From positions 44,936 through 108,935 of the forward strand of contig JACJYB010000016.1 in NCBI GenBank assembly GCA_020636355.1: a stretch of DNA of 64,000 bases, read 5' to 3'. Under the pieces are notes generated by a model. It was not told where the DNA came from and ran no database searches. It saw only the letters and a list, made by a program, of their open reading frames with translations. The DNA is from Lewinellaceae bacterium. Its GTDB lineage: Bacteria; Bacteroidota; Bacteroidia; Chitinophagales; Saprospiraceae. Each line of letters starts with the position of its first letter. Within the stretch, counting starts at the first letter, position 1. Shown here one piece after another: positions 20,268 through 29,714 of this stretch. A program made the translations under genes and the position numbers.

Positions 20268-21619
20268 GGTGGATCATCATCCTGGCACTTTTTCTGAGTG
20301 CATGGAATAAAACCAATGCACAAGACACGGCCATCGTCGACCAGATCATCGGTCAGGTCGGTAGTGAGATCATCCTCCTCTCGGATGTCGAAGGAGAATT
20401 AAAGCGGCTGCAGGCTTATCAGCAGGAACTGCCCCCGGATATCCGCTGTGTGATCCTGGAAAACATTCTTATCCAACGGCTTATGGTCAACCAGGCAAAA
20501 CTGGATTCGGTAGAAGTATCCGATGATGAGGTTGCCCAGCAAATCGACGCACGGATTGCTAACATTATGTCCTATCTGCGGGGCGATCGTGATGCTTTCA
20601 TTCAACAATATGGAAAGACGCCGGAAGAAGTCCATGATGACATGGAAGATGACATGCGCAATATGTTGCTCGAAGAAAAAATGCGTGGTGAGATTCTGAA
20701 CAGCATTAATATCACCCCCTCGGAAGTGAAAGCTTACTTTGAATCCATCCCGAAGGATAGCCTTCCTTTCTACTCATCGGAAGTCGAGGTATCCGAGGTC
20801 GTGATCGCACCCAAAGCCAACTCGGTGTCCAAAGCCAAAGCCTTCCAGGAATTGGATTCCATCCGTACTTTGATCGAGGGCGGCGCCGACTTTGGTACCA
20901 TGGCCATCAAATATTCCGATGACCCCGGATCAGGTCCCCAGGGAGGCGATCTCGGATGGTCTACCCGTGGTAAGTTTGTGCCTGAATTTGAGGCGGCGGC
21001 GTTCAATCTGAATCTGAATGAAATCTCACCAGTGATCGAGACGCAATTTGGCTACCACATCATTCAATTGCTGGACCGGAAAGGTAGTCGTTTATTGCTC
21101 CGTCACATCCTGATCATTCCGGAAGTGGAACAATCCGACGTGGATGCCACCATTGCAAAACTGGATAGCATCAAGACCCTCATCGATGCCGATAGCATGA
21201 CCTTTCAGGAAGCCGTGCAGAAATTTTCCGATAAGGATGAACAATCATTTAATAATGGAGGTCGCATCATCAATCAGGTCAACGGAACAACTTTCTTCGA
21301 AGTAAAGGACCTGGACCCAGACGTTTATTTCGCCATAGCTGATATGGAAGTAGGAGATATCTCTGCGCCCATCGAATACCTAACAGCACGCCAGGAAACC
21401 AAATACCGGATCGTCCGATTGAACTCAAAAACTCCTCCCCACCGTGCCAACCTTCAGCAGGACTACGCCAAGATTCAAGAGCTGGCAAAGAACTTCAAGA
21501 AGAACGATTATCTGAGCAATTGGCTGGACACCAAGATCTCTGAAACGTTTGTGGAAATTGATCCCATGTTCCAGAGTTGCCCGGGCATCGCCAAGTGGTT
21601 AAAGCACGCAGATCGCTAG
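20264..21619 (+). CDS. SurA-type peptidyl-prolyl isomerase/chaperone
   Basis: 451 residues with a signal peptide (MRWIIILALFLSAWNKTNAQ). The SurA N-domain is clear (VDQIIGQVGSEIILLSDVEG). Two parvulin-like domains follow: the first has SEVEVSEVVI, GGDLGWSTRGKFVPEFEAAA and FGYHIIQLLDR; the second (LLRHILIIPEVE) is more divergent. The start codon overlaps the previous stop as ATGA. SurA-type proteins carry unfolded outer-membrane proteins across the periplasm. In a T9SS organism with giant barrels such as SprA this operon is a plausible maturation unit, though that link is inference. Confidence 0.9.
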   Translation: MRWIIILALFLSAWNKTNAQDTAIVDQIIGQVGSEIILLSDVEGELKRLQAYQQELPPDIRCVILENILIQRLMVNQAKLDSVEVSDDEVAQQIDARIANIMSYLRGDRDAFIQQYGKTPEEVHDDMEDDMRNMLLEEKMRGEILNSINITPSEVKAYFESIPKDSLPFYSSEVEVSEVVIAPKANSVSKAKAFQELDSIRTLIEGGADFGTMAIKYSDDPGSGPQGGDLGWSTRGKFVPEFEAAAFNLNLNEISPVIETQFGYHIIQLLDRKGSRLLLRHILIIPEVEQSDVDATIAKLDSIKTLIDADSMTFQEAVQKFSDKDEQSFNNGGRIINQVNGTTFFEVKDLDPDVYFAIADMEVGDISAPIEYLTARQETKYRIVRLNSKTPPHRANLQQDYAKIQELAKNFKKNDYLSNWLDTKISETFVEIDPMFQSCPGIAKWLKHADR

Positions 21620-21964
21620 TCAGGACCGGTCTTTGTCAATGGATCGCTTACAGATTTTTGATCTGATCCAATTGCTATGTTCCGGATAAAAATTGATTTC
21701 ACTCCGCAAAAGAGCATCTTCCAAAATACGTAGTCATTTCCTACAGACGCATTTGGACGAAAGTCAGCATCTTGAGCCGAAATGGAGAACCCGATTTCGC
21801 TTCCAATGAATCATGAGATTTGGTATAATCTGCAACTGATTTGGCAAGTACGCTTGCTTAAGGTACTGCCATTTATTGCCCGATAGCTGTTGGGGGAAAA
21901 CGGCATTTTTCCCGGGATGGCCATTACTTATCGTCAGGCTGCGAAGTCAACGCCTTTAACTGAC
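21620..21964. other. Intergenic region between convergent genes
   Basis: 345 bp between the end of the chaperone operon and the end of pafA. No open frame, RNA or repeat that I can support, and no obvious hairpin with a T-run. Confidence 0.4.
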
Positions 21965-23647
21965 TTATTTTTCGAACAACTCCAGCAAAGGTTCCTGTGT
22001 CGCTCCACTGGGCATCTGCAAATCAAGCAATACAGCCAGACTGGATGCGATATCTGTGGTGTGTACCTGACGCGCTGACGTACCATGCGGTATTGATTTT
22101 CCATACCATAGGATCGGCACCTGCGTGTCGTAATTGTAGGCAGTTCCATGTCCGGTGCCCCGGATATCTTTCGCCGTTGCCTTTGGGTTGTAGCTAACCA
22201 TAAATCCCGGATCATACGCCAGAAATACATCTCCTGACCTTTTCGGGTAAAATCCGTGCTGCATCAGTCGCCGTACGCCATCGGTATATTCTTCTTCCTG
22301 CAGTTCTGAAGCCGTCAATGCGTAGCGAATGTTTGGTAGATTCCGCAAGAATTCTGCAGAAGCTTCCTGTATCTCTTCCAGGTCTGCGCCTTCGCTGTGC
22401 TCAATTAAAAAATGATTGAGGTACAGGTATTCGTGACCAAAAAACTGAATCCAAGGTTTTTTCCCAAAACGTGCGCGCAAATATTGATCCAGCGAATCTT
22501 TGTAGAGATTGGAAGGAATAATCCCGGATGGAATTCCATAGGCATCCAGTTGGGATATCACCGGAACGACGCCATGGTCAGCAGTCAGAAATAAAACATA
22601 TTCGTCCTTGCCTACCTGCTCGTCTAAAAACTCCATTAATCCTGCCAGGTCCTGATCCAGCCGAAGGTAAATGTCTTCCACTTCAACCGACTGAGGTCCA
22701 AAAGAATGACCCATCACATCAGTCACCGAATAACTAATGCACAACATATCGGTTGCCTCTCCTTTCCCCAACTGTTCACTGGTGATCGCTTCTTCGGCAA
22801 ATTCGGTCAGCATGGTGTTTCCCCAAGGAGACATCCATAACAATTGGTATTCATTACCTGCTGCCTGGAAATCCTTGCGCATCGCTTTGAAGTCGTACGG
22901 GAAGGTAGGACTGCTCTTACCTGGTAAAATGGTTTCGTAGGGATTATCATCCGGAGCGCTTTCTGTATACGTCTCAATCGGATACAATGTATTCCAGGTC
23001 CGGTCCAGGTAGTCATTTCCCTTACCGAGTGCGTTGAATTTAGAAACCCATGGCGGCACGGCATCGGTATAATACGAGCTGGTCACAAAGTAGCCGGGGC
23101 TCGTCTGCGTATCCAGCCAATAAGCACCGGTCGGTGTATGCCCTCCCGGTAGAATAGCGCCGCGATCCTTGAAAGAAACACTGATTACCTTGGAATGAAA
23201 GTTACTACCCCACCGCAATTGATCCGTGATGGTTTCTGCCCGCAGGTTGACCGGGGACGCCCCACGCGTGGCAGGTTGCGCCGTACCAACCAACAAAACA
23301 GCCGGGTCCTCTATATTTTCTACCGATTTATTTTGATACCGATCAAACCAACTGTTTCCAATGATACCGTGCACCGAGGGCGTAGTACCCGTATAGATGG
23401 ATGAATGGCCTGGTGCCGTTTCGGTAGGCACATAGTCAAAATGGGCATTTTTAAAACTGAAGCCTCCGCCCAGGATGCGCTTGAAACCACCTTCTCCGTA
23501 TTTCTCTTTGTACCGTTCCAGATAATCGAAGCGCATCTGGTCCACCACAATGCCTACGACCAGCTTGGGGTGTGGATTACCGGTCTGAGCAACAAGTACT
23601 GAAGCAGAAATGCTCCACAAAAGAAAAATCGGAAGAAGCTTTTTCAT
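21965..23647 (-). CDS. pafA: PafA-type alkaline phosphatase
   Basis: 560 residues with a signal peptide (MKKLLPIFLLWSISASVLVA). It matches PafA of Flavobacteriia, a phosphate-irrepressible alkaline phosphomonoesterase. The metal ligand D36 is in GIVVDQMRFD. The nucleophile T77 is in PTETAPGHSSIYTGTTPSVH. N98 (GIIGNSW) and the K160-x-R162 pair (SFKDRGAILPGGH), which define phosphomonoesterase rather than diesterase activity in this family, are all present. Later metal ligands are in TADHGV and GTGHGTAYNYD. It releases inorganic phosphate from organic esters in the periplasm. It is monocistronic. Confidence 0.9.
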   Translation of the reverse strand: MKKLLPIFLLWSISASVLVAQTGNPHPKLVVGIVVDQMRFDYLERYKEKYGEGGFKRILGGGFSFKNAHFDYVPTETAPGHSSIYTGTTPSVHGIIGNSWFDRYQNKSVENIEDPAVLLVGTAQPATRGASPVNLRAETITDQLRWGSNFHSKVISVSFKDRGAILPGGHTPTGAYWLDTQTSPGYFVTSSYYTDAVPPWVSKFNALGKGNDYLDRTWNTLYPIETYTESAPDDNPYETILPGKSSPTFPYDFKAMRKDFQAAGNEYQLLWMSPWGNTMLTEFAEEAITSEQLGKGEATDMLCISYSVTDVMGHSFGPQSVEVEDIYLRLDQDLAGLMEFLDEQVGKDEYVLFLTADHGVVPVISQLDAYGIPSGIIPSNLYKDSLDQYLRARFGKKPWIQFFGHEYLYLNHFLIEHSEGADLEEIQEASAEFLRNLPNIRYALTASELQEEEYTDGVRRLMQHGFYPKRSGDVFLAYDPGFMVSYNPKATAKDIRGTGHGTAYNYDTQVPILWYGKSIPHGTSARQVHTTDIASSLAVLLDLQMPSGATQEPLLELFEK

Positions 23648-23811
23648 ATCTGGAATTTGTTGAAATTCTACATTTATCGATGGATTTCTGCCGATGCAAA
23701 ACCATCAATTCTGTGAACTATTTTAAAAAACGAGGCCAAAATACCAATATCCAGGGATTATCACGAACGGTCCTTTTTATCTTCATGTGATCAAAGTTTA
23801 AATAAACCGTT

Positions 23812-24189
23812 ATGACTAATTCGAAGTTTCTTGGTCTGCGAACCACCATCTACCTCGTTGATGATGTCGTTACTGCCAAAACCTGGTACTCACAAGTATT
23901 TGGCGTTGAACCCTATTTTGACGAGCCCTTTTACATTGGTTTTAATATTGGGGGATACGAACTCGGTCTGCAACCACAACAAAACACGGGAGTAAAAGTT
24001 CCTACCGTCCTTTCCTACTGGGGCGTTGAAGACATCCATACCGCATTTGATAGTCTGATCGCTGCCGGAGCCCGGGCACATGAGGAACCGACCAATGTAG
24101 GTGGTGAACTCATGGTAGCTACGGTCTTTGACCCGTGGGATAACCTGATAGGGATCATTTACAATCCCTATTTCTCCATTCCGGATTAA
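23812..24189 (+). CDS. VOC family (glyoxalase/bleomycin-resistance-like) protein
   Basis: 125 residues, one complete VOC module. The first beta-alpha-beta half runs from RTTIYLVDDVVTAKTWYSQV to GGYELGLQP. The second runs from LSYWGVEDIHTAFDSLIAAG to VFDPWDNLIGIIYNP, with FDPWDNLIG being the typical closing motif. A glutamate late in the fold is replaced by other residues compared with glyoxalase I, so the reaction cannot be inferred. It is probably a small cytoplasmic enzyme or binding protein with its own promoter. Confidence 0.8.
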   Translation: MTNSKFLGLRTTIYLVDDVVTAKTWYSQVFGVEPYFDEPFYIGFNIGGYELGLQPQQNTGVKVPTVLSYWGVEDIHTAFDSLIAAGARAHEEPTNVGGELMVATVFDPWDNLIGIIYNPYFSIPD

Positions 24190-24310
24190 AGAACCTGACC
24201 GTATACCACAAAATTAAGACCATTGGTCACATAGTTCCCTCCATCCGGGCACCGGACAGGGTTATTTGCCCGTTAGATAATCATTTGAAACAATCCAGAA
24301 AGGCAAGGTT

Positions 24311-25651
24311 ATGCTTCGTTTGTACTTTTTACTATTGATCTGCTGGGGTCCGCTCACCCAGCTGATCGGTCAAATTAATGTGATGACGGTCATCCCGGAT
24401 TGTTCAGCCAGCGGAGGGCTTACTCTGGCTCCGGATGGCTCTATCATCCTCAGTGATTTCGGAACATCCTTAAATCAAAAAGATACCACAGCTATCTACT
24501 GCTATCAACCTAAAACAGGGCAAATTACCACATATGGTTCCGGTTTTATCGGTGCTTCCGGCGGTACTTTCGGTTTAGATGGTTCTTTTTATCAGGCCAA
24601 CCCCCGTGGTAACCGGATCAGCCGCAGGTCACCGGATGGACAATGGGAAATGGCCTGGGCCAGCGATTCACTGAATATTCCTATCGGCATGACAACCGGT
24701 GATTCCGGAGAAGTGTACGTCTGTAACTGTGCCGCAAATAACATCGTTCGGATCGATCCCGATCGTAAAGTATCCCTTTTCGCTTCGGACACCTTGTTTA
24801 ATTGCCCGAATGGGCTGACCCGGGATGGTTACGGAAATTTATATGCCTGCAACTTCAATGATGGCAGGGTGCTGCGCATCAACTGGGAAGGCAAAGTCGA
24901 ACCCTGGGCCACATTACCTTCCCTTCCTGCGGGTAGTATCACCCTGGGTAATGGCCACCTTACCTGGCATGACGGTCAACTATTTGTGGTGACAATTGGT
25001 ACGGGAGAACTCTATGTGGTGACCGGAAAGGACCAGATTCACCATCTAGCCGGGCAGGCCAACGCGATGCGGAACACTGATGGGGTTGCCCGTGAATCCG
25101 GATTCTCCAAGCCTAACGGATTGATTGCCACCAGGACCGGCGATACGCTTTATTTAAATTGTTCCGGTCCTTCCTGGCAGGAAAACCCGATGGCCTTGCA
25201 TCCGGCGCCCCTGCGCATGATCTCCGGCGTCTGTTCTGCGGAATATGTGCAATGTCACGATGCTGTAACCAAAGAAGCGATCAAAGCTATACGTGCAAAC
25301 ACGATCGCGTTTTCACAGGCCTACATGCGGGGAGATTATGAATTTATGGCCAATGCTTATCTGCCGGATGGTAAGATTTTGCCGGGAGGTGCTTCGATCA
25401 TTACCGGTCGTAAAGCCATCCATCAACGTTGGGTAGAGCCTGCTGGCACGAAGACCATATTCCACAAAGTCCATCATGAGGAAATCAAAATCCTTGGGGA
25501 CGAAGCCTATGATTATGGCTATTATGAGGGTAAAACCAGGAGGGAGGACGGATCAGTCGTTGCCTGGAAAGGCAAATATGTCATCGTATGGAAAAAAGCC
25601 GATCAAGACTGGAAGATGTACCTGGACATCTGGAACCGGGTCAATGAGTGA
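24311..25651 (+). CDS. Exported SMP-30/NHL-like beta-propeller fused to a SnoaL-like domain
   Basis: 446 residues. After a signal peptide (MLRLYFLLLICWGPLTQLIG) comes a six-blade-type propeller (about 22-305) with repeated blade motifs such as GGLTLAPDGSIILSDFG, NGLTRDGYGNLYACNFNDGR and KPNGLIATRTGDTLYLNCSG. Then, from about residue 318, there is a DUF4440/SnoaL-type cone domain: VTKEAIKAIRANTIAFSQAY, DGKILPGGASIITGRKAI and a closing WKMYLDIWN. Propellers of this type often act as lactonases or sugar-binding scaffolds; SnoaL domains bind small hydrophobic ligands. The combination is uncommon in my experience. The substrate is unknown. Confidence 0.8.
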   Translation: MLRLYFLLLICWGPLTQLIGQINVMTVIPDCSASGGLTLAPDGSIILSDFGTSLNQKDTTAIYCYQPKTGQITTYGSGFIGASGGTFGLDGSFYQANPRGNRISRRSPDGQWEMAWASDSLNIPIGMTTGDSGEVYVCNCAANNIVRIDPDRKVSLFASDTLFNCPNGLTRDGYGNLYACNFNDGRVLRINWEGKVEPWATLPSLPAGSITLGNGHLTWHDGQLFVVTIGTGELYVVTGKDQIHHLAGQANAMRNTDGVARESGFSKPNGLIATRTGDTLYLNCSGPSWQENPMALHPAPLRMISGVCSAEYVQCHDAVTKEAIKAIRANTIAFSQAYMRGDYEFMANAYLPDGKILPGGASIITGRKAIHQRWVEPAGTKTIFHKVHHEEIKILGDEAYDYGYYEGKTRREDGSVVAWKGKYVIVWKKADQDWKMYLDIWNRVNE

Positions 25652-25693
25652 CCGATCAGAAAATAGTAACATGCCAAGTGGATTTAGCGCTTT

Positions 25694-26695
25694 TTAAGAA
25701 TTAAATGCCACGATGGCGTCCGCCAATAAGGTGGCCACATACTTGCCTACCAGCGGGTCGGTCTCTCCGGTGTCGAGGGCAACGGCGCCTTCGCAGAAAT
25801 GAATGTAAACCGGTTTTTTAGCTTTGATCAGATGCATAACGATGTGCCTCCCCTGGGCATTGGTAAATCCGTTGGGTGACCAGGCGCTGCTGGCCATCAG
25901 CTTGATGCTGTCAATGTCAAATTCCAACCCACTGTCTAACGGGCCGGTATGCCGGACCGCCTGATCAAGAGCCTCATCCAGCGTTAACTCTTCTTTCAGA
26001 AAGATCCGCTCCCAGCTGATCCCCAGCAAGTCAGCTTCTTCCAGGAACATTTCCAGGATAAGCGCATGATTTTGATAGCTCTGCAGGCCAACCACCGCGT
26101 ATTTATCCAGATAGCCATTCTCCCAGGCATAGCGGAATGCATTGCCGGAATGCCTACCCTCCATGACCCGGAAGTCGGCATGGGCATCAATATTAATGGT
26201 GGCCATGGGCTTCGTTTCTCCGGAACCCGTAGCACAGCCCTGCAAAATGGGATAGGCATTGTTATGTCCGCCACCGATGACCACCGGGACCTTACCCAGG
26301 GCAACTATTTTCTGAATGACCGGCAAAACTGCAGCATCGATCTGATCTACCAATGGCCTTAATGCAAAGGCGTCAGGGTCCTGCAAGTCCTTTTCCAGCG
26401 GGCTAAAATCAAAAGCACCCCATACGGCGATTTGGTCGGCGGGCAGGAAGGAGCTGTGATGCATATTGAGGAATCCTTTCAGAAAGGCAGGCCACAACGT
26501 TCGTGCTCCTCCAATACCATGATTTGCCCGTACGCCGATATCCTCCGGGATGCCCACGATCACAAAGCGTGCATTCGTTTTCTCCGGGTCCCCGATCCAC
26601 ATCCGTTCACCCAGTTTGATCTCACCAGGACGACGTCGCAGCATCGGTTCAAGATCGTGTAAAGTCAAAGGATGGAAGTACGGAAAAGTTGCCAT
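25694..26695 (-). CDS. hutG: Formimidoylglutamase (HutG, ureohydrolase family)
   Basis: 333 residues from the ATG at 26695; the longer frame uses a TTG eight codons upstream. The ureohydrolase binuclear manganese site is visible: the first histidine in VVIGGGHNN, the block INIDAHADFRVMEGRHSGN and the pair in FDIDSIK. It hydrolyses N-formimidoyl-L-glutamate to glutamate and formamide, the last step of the short histidine degradation route. It is the last gene of the hut operon, 117 bp after hutI, and convergent with the propeller-SnoaL gene. Confidence 0.88.
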   Translation of the reverse strand: MATFPYFHPLTLHDLEPMLRRRPGEIKLGERMWIGDPEKTNARFVIVGIPEDIGVRANHGIGGARTLWPAFLKGFLNMHHSSFLPADQIAVWGAFDFSPLEKDLQDPDAFALRPLVDQIDAAVLPVIQKIVALGKVPVVIGGGHNNAYPILQGCATGSGETKPMATINIDAHADFRVMEGRHSGNAFRYAWENGYLDKYAVVGLQSYQNHALILEMFLEEADLLGISWERIFLKEELTLDEALDQAVRHTGPLDSGLEFDIDSIKLMASSAWSPNGFTNAQGRHIVMHLIKAKKPVYIHFCEGAVALDTGETDPLVGKYVATLLADAIVAFNS

Positions 26696-26811
26696 AAAAG
26701 GTTTGCTTAGGTTGGGCAAATTTCGTGAATTCCCTGATTATGCAGAAAATCTACACCACAATTTCCAGGATTATCCGGATACAACATTCAACCTTCAACC
26801 TTCAACATTCC

Positions 26812-28041
26812 CTACACCCACATCCCACGGATCATCACCCGGTGTACCGGATTCTCTCCGAATGCATAGGGTATGGACTCCAGGTTGGGTATAGGATGAG
26901 TGAGGATGAGGTTAGCCAGGTAGCCGTGCAAGATACTTCCGGCATGATCCGCAACTTCCATAGCCCAGGCTCCGTTAATTGTGGCAGCATTGAATGCTTC
27001 CGCCGGTGTCATGCGCATCTGGATGCAGGCCAGCTGGATGTTGAACCACATGTTGCCGCTTGGCGCTGAGCCCGGATTGTAGTCGGTGGCTATCGCCAGG
27101 CCCAGACCGGCATCCAGCATAGCTCGTGCAGGAGGATATGAAGCGCGGAGAAAGTAGGCCGCACCGGGTAAGGCCGTCGGGATCACCCCGCTATCTTTTA
27201 AATCGCCGATATCCTCCGGATTCATTTGCTCCAGATGGTCCACCGATAGAGCGCCCAGCTCGACACCCAGCTGCACGGCTCCCGACGAACTGAGTTGATT
27301 GGCATGGATCTTTGGCCGAAGTCCATATTTGATCCCTGCCTCCAGGATACGGCGGGACTGGTCCACACTGAAAAATCCTTGCTCGCAAAATACATCGATG
27401 TAGTCCGCCAGCCCTTCTTTCGCAATGGCCGGGATCATTTCACCAATCACCCGATTTACATAGCCTTCCCGGTCGTTGCGGTATTCCGGTGGAAAAGCAT
27501 GGGCTCCCAGGAAGGTAGCCCGGATGGGGATGGGTGCCTGCTCCCGGATCCGCCGGATCACTCGCAATAATTTCAGTTCGTTTGCCAGGTCCAGGCCATA
27601 ACCGCTCTTGATTTCCAGGGCCCCGGTGCCTTGCTCCATCATCCGTCGTACCCGCAGCCAGGAAGACTCAAAAAGCTCCTGCTCGCTGGCCTTACGGACA
27701 GCTTGCATGGTCGATAGGATCCCTCCTCCGGCGGCGGCAATGTCCGCATAGGTGGCACCGCGGATCTTCTGTACAAATTCGGATTCGCGACTTCCAGCGA
27801 AAACCACATGGGTATGCGCATCGCAGAAAGCAGGCAGCACTAACCTCCCGGAGGCATCGATGATCCAGGCATCCTGCATGGTAGCCGGCAGTTGATCCAT
27901 AGTCCCGAAAGCTTCGATGCGTTCTCCTTTGATCCGCAGCCAGGCATTTTCCAGATATGGAAGTTTATCCATTTCTTTCCCGCGCAGGAATGATGATCGA
28001 TCCCGCACACCATAAATCCGGTGGATATTGGTCAGGAGCAT
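26812..28041 (-). CDS. hutI: Imidazolonepropionase
   Basis: 409 residues, normal length. This amidohydrolase has the HxH metal site in CDAHTHVVFAGSRESEF, the substrate segment GGGILSTMQAVRKAS, the metal histidine in KIHANQLSSSGAVQLG, the later histidine in SVDHLE and the aspartate in ATDYNPGSAPSGNM. It opens the ring of 4-imidazolone-5-propionate to formimidoylglutamate. Its start overlaps the hutU stop by one base, which implies translational coupling. Confidence 0.95.
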   Translation of the reverse strand: MLLTNIHRIYGVRDRSSFLRGKEMDKLPYLENAWLRIKGERIEAFGTMDQLPATMQDAWIIDASGRLVLPAFCDAHTHVVFAGSRESEFVQKIRGATYADIAAAGGGILSTMQAVRKASEQELFESSWLRVRRMMEQGTGALEIKSGYGLDLANELKLLRVIRRIREQAPIPIRATFLGAHAFPPEYRNDREGYVNRVIGEMIPAIAKEGLADYIDVFCEQGFFSVDQSRRILEAGIKYGLRPKIHANQLSSSGAVQLGVELGALSVDHLEQMNPEDIGDLKDSGVIPTALPGAAYFLRASYPPARAMLDAGLGLAIATDYNPGSAPSGNMWFNIQLACIQMRMTPAEAFNAATINGAWAMEVADHAGSILHGYLANLILTHPIPNLESIPYAFGENPVHRVMIRGMWV

Positions 28042-29714
28042 CAGGACAACCGTGATTCCAGATCAAGATGATGGGTCCTGGCTACCTCTTTGGCTTGCTC
28101 ATAACCGGCATCGGCATGACGAATCACGCCCAGTCCGGGATCATTTCGGAGTACGCGGCTCAGTCGCTGATCCGCCTCAGAGGTACCATCTGCCACGATG
28201 ACCATGCCGGCGTGGATCGAATAACCCATGCCTACGCCACCGCCATGATGCAGTGAGACCCAGCTGGCTCCCCCTGCGGTATTCATAAGTGCATTGAGGA
28301 TAGGCCAGTCGGCTACAGCGTCAGACCCATCCAGCATGCCTTCCGTTTCCCGGTTGGGGGAGGCGACGGAACCGGTGTCGAGGTGATCACGCCCGATCAC
28401 AATAGGTGCTTTTACTTTGCCTTCCCGCACCAGCCGGTTGAAGGCTAGTCCTGCTTTTTCACGCTCACCCTGACACAGCCAGCAGATACGGGCCGGCAGT
28501 CCCTGGAAGGCGATGCGTTCCTGCGCGAGGGTAATCCAGCGTCGTAACGATTCATTTTCCGGGAAAAGATCCAGGATTACCTGGTCAGTAGTCGATATAT
28601 CCTGAGGGTCTCCCGACAAAGCGGCCCAGCGGAAAGGTCCTTTGCCTTCACAAAACAGCGGCCGGATAAAGGCCGGAACAAATCCGGGAAAGTCAAATGC
28701 ATTTTTTACACCTGCTTCCTCCGCCCGCGCCCGGAGATTATTCCCATAATCGAAGGTCACGGCACCCCTGGATTGCAGGGTAAGCATGTGACGTACATGC
28801 TCAGCCATGGACGTATAAGCGGCGTCGAGATAGGCCGCAGGATTTTCCTCCCGCAACAATTTGGCTTCCTCTACGGACATTCCCTGGGGAAAATAACCGA
28901 TCAGCGGATCATGTGCCGAAGTCTGGTCGGTCAGCAAATCCGGTGTGATGTGCTGTTTCACCAGATAATCCAGCAGATCAATGGCATTGGCTTCGACACC
29001 GATTGAAAGGGCTTTACCCTGCCGTTTGGCAGTCAGCGATCGTTCGACAGCCTCCGGAATCGATGTGGCCACCTCATCCAGATAGCGGGTCTGAATACGC
29101 TTGAGGATGCGCCAGCGCTCCACTTCCGCCACCAAACAAACACCTCCATTCATGTTGACCGCCAATGGCTGAGCGCCGCCCATACCTCCCAGCCCCGCCG
29201 TTACCGATAAGGTATGACTCAAGCTACCGCCAAAATGCTGACGGGCGGCCTCAGCAAAGGTCTCATAAGTGCCCTGGATGATGCCCTGTGAACCGATATA
29301 AATCCACGATCCGGCGGTCATCTGACCATACATCATCAGGCCTTTTTTCTCCAGGAGATCAAAATGCTCCCAGGTAGCCCATTTGGGTACCAGTTGACTG
29401 TTTGAGATCAGTACCCGGGGTGCCATCGGGTGGGTGGGCACGATGGCTACCGGTTTTCCCGACTGGATCAACAGTGATTCATCATTTTCCAATACCCGGA
29501 GTGCCGCGAGGATTTGATCCAGGGCCTTAAAGTTACGGGCGGCCTTGCCACGGCCACCATACACGATGAGTTCCTCCGGCTTCTCCGCAACTGCTGGATC
29601 GAGGTTATTCAATAACATCCGGTATGCGGCTTCCTGGATCCACCCCTTGCAATGCAGGGTACTGCCAGTAGGCGTCTGATATTTTTTGGCATCATAGGTT
29701 TTAATGGAGATCAT
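28041..29714 (-). CDS. hutU: Urocanate hydratase
   Basis: 557 residues from the ATG at 29714 (MISIKTYDAKKYQTPTGSTL), matching normal HutU length. The open frame continues 73 codons further upstream, but that extension is the displaced C-terminus of HutH, not HutU. The NAD-binding and active-site stretches are present: YIGSQGIIQGTYETF, SVTAGLGGMGGAQPLA, and the late SLHHGGGVGMGYSIHAGMV. It converts urocanate to 4-imidazolone-5-propionate using tightly bound NAD. Confidence 0.95.
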   Translation of the reverse strand: MISIKTYDAKKYQTPTGSTLHCKGWIQEAAYRMLLNNLDPAVAEKPEELIVYGGRGKAARNFKALDQILAALRVLENDESLLIQSGKPVAIVPTHPMAPRVLISNSQLVPKWATWEHFDLLEKKGLMMYGQMTAGSWIYIGSQGIIQGTYETFAEAARQHFGGSLSHTLSVTAGLGGMGGAQPLAVNMNGGVCLVAEVERWRILKRIQTRYLDEVATSIPEAVERSLTAKRQGKALSIGVEANAIDLLDYLVKQHITPDLLTDQTSAHDPLIGYFPQGMSVEEAKLLREENPAAYLDAAYTSMAEHVRHMLTLQSRGAVTFDYGNNLRARAEEAGVKNAFDFPGFVPAFIRPLFCEGKGPFRWAALSGDPQDISTTDQVILDLFPENESLRRWITLAQERIAFQGLPARICWLCQGEREKAGLAFNRLVREGKVKAPIVIGRDHLDTGSVASPNRETEGMLDGSDAVADWPILNALMNTAGGASWVSLHHGGGVGMGYSIHAGMVIVADGTSEADQRLSRVLRNDPGLGVIRHADAGYEQAKEVARTHHLDLESRLS

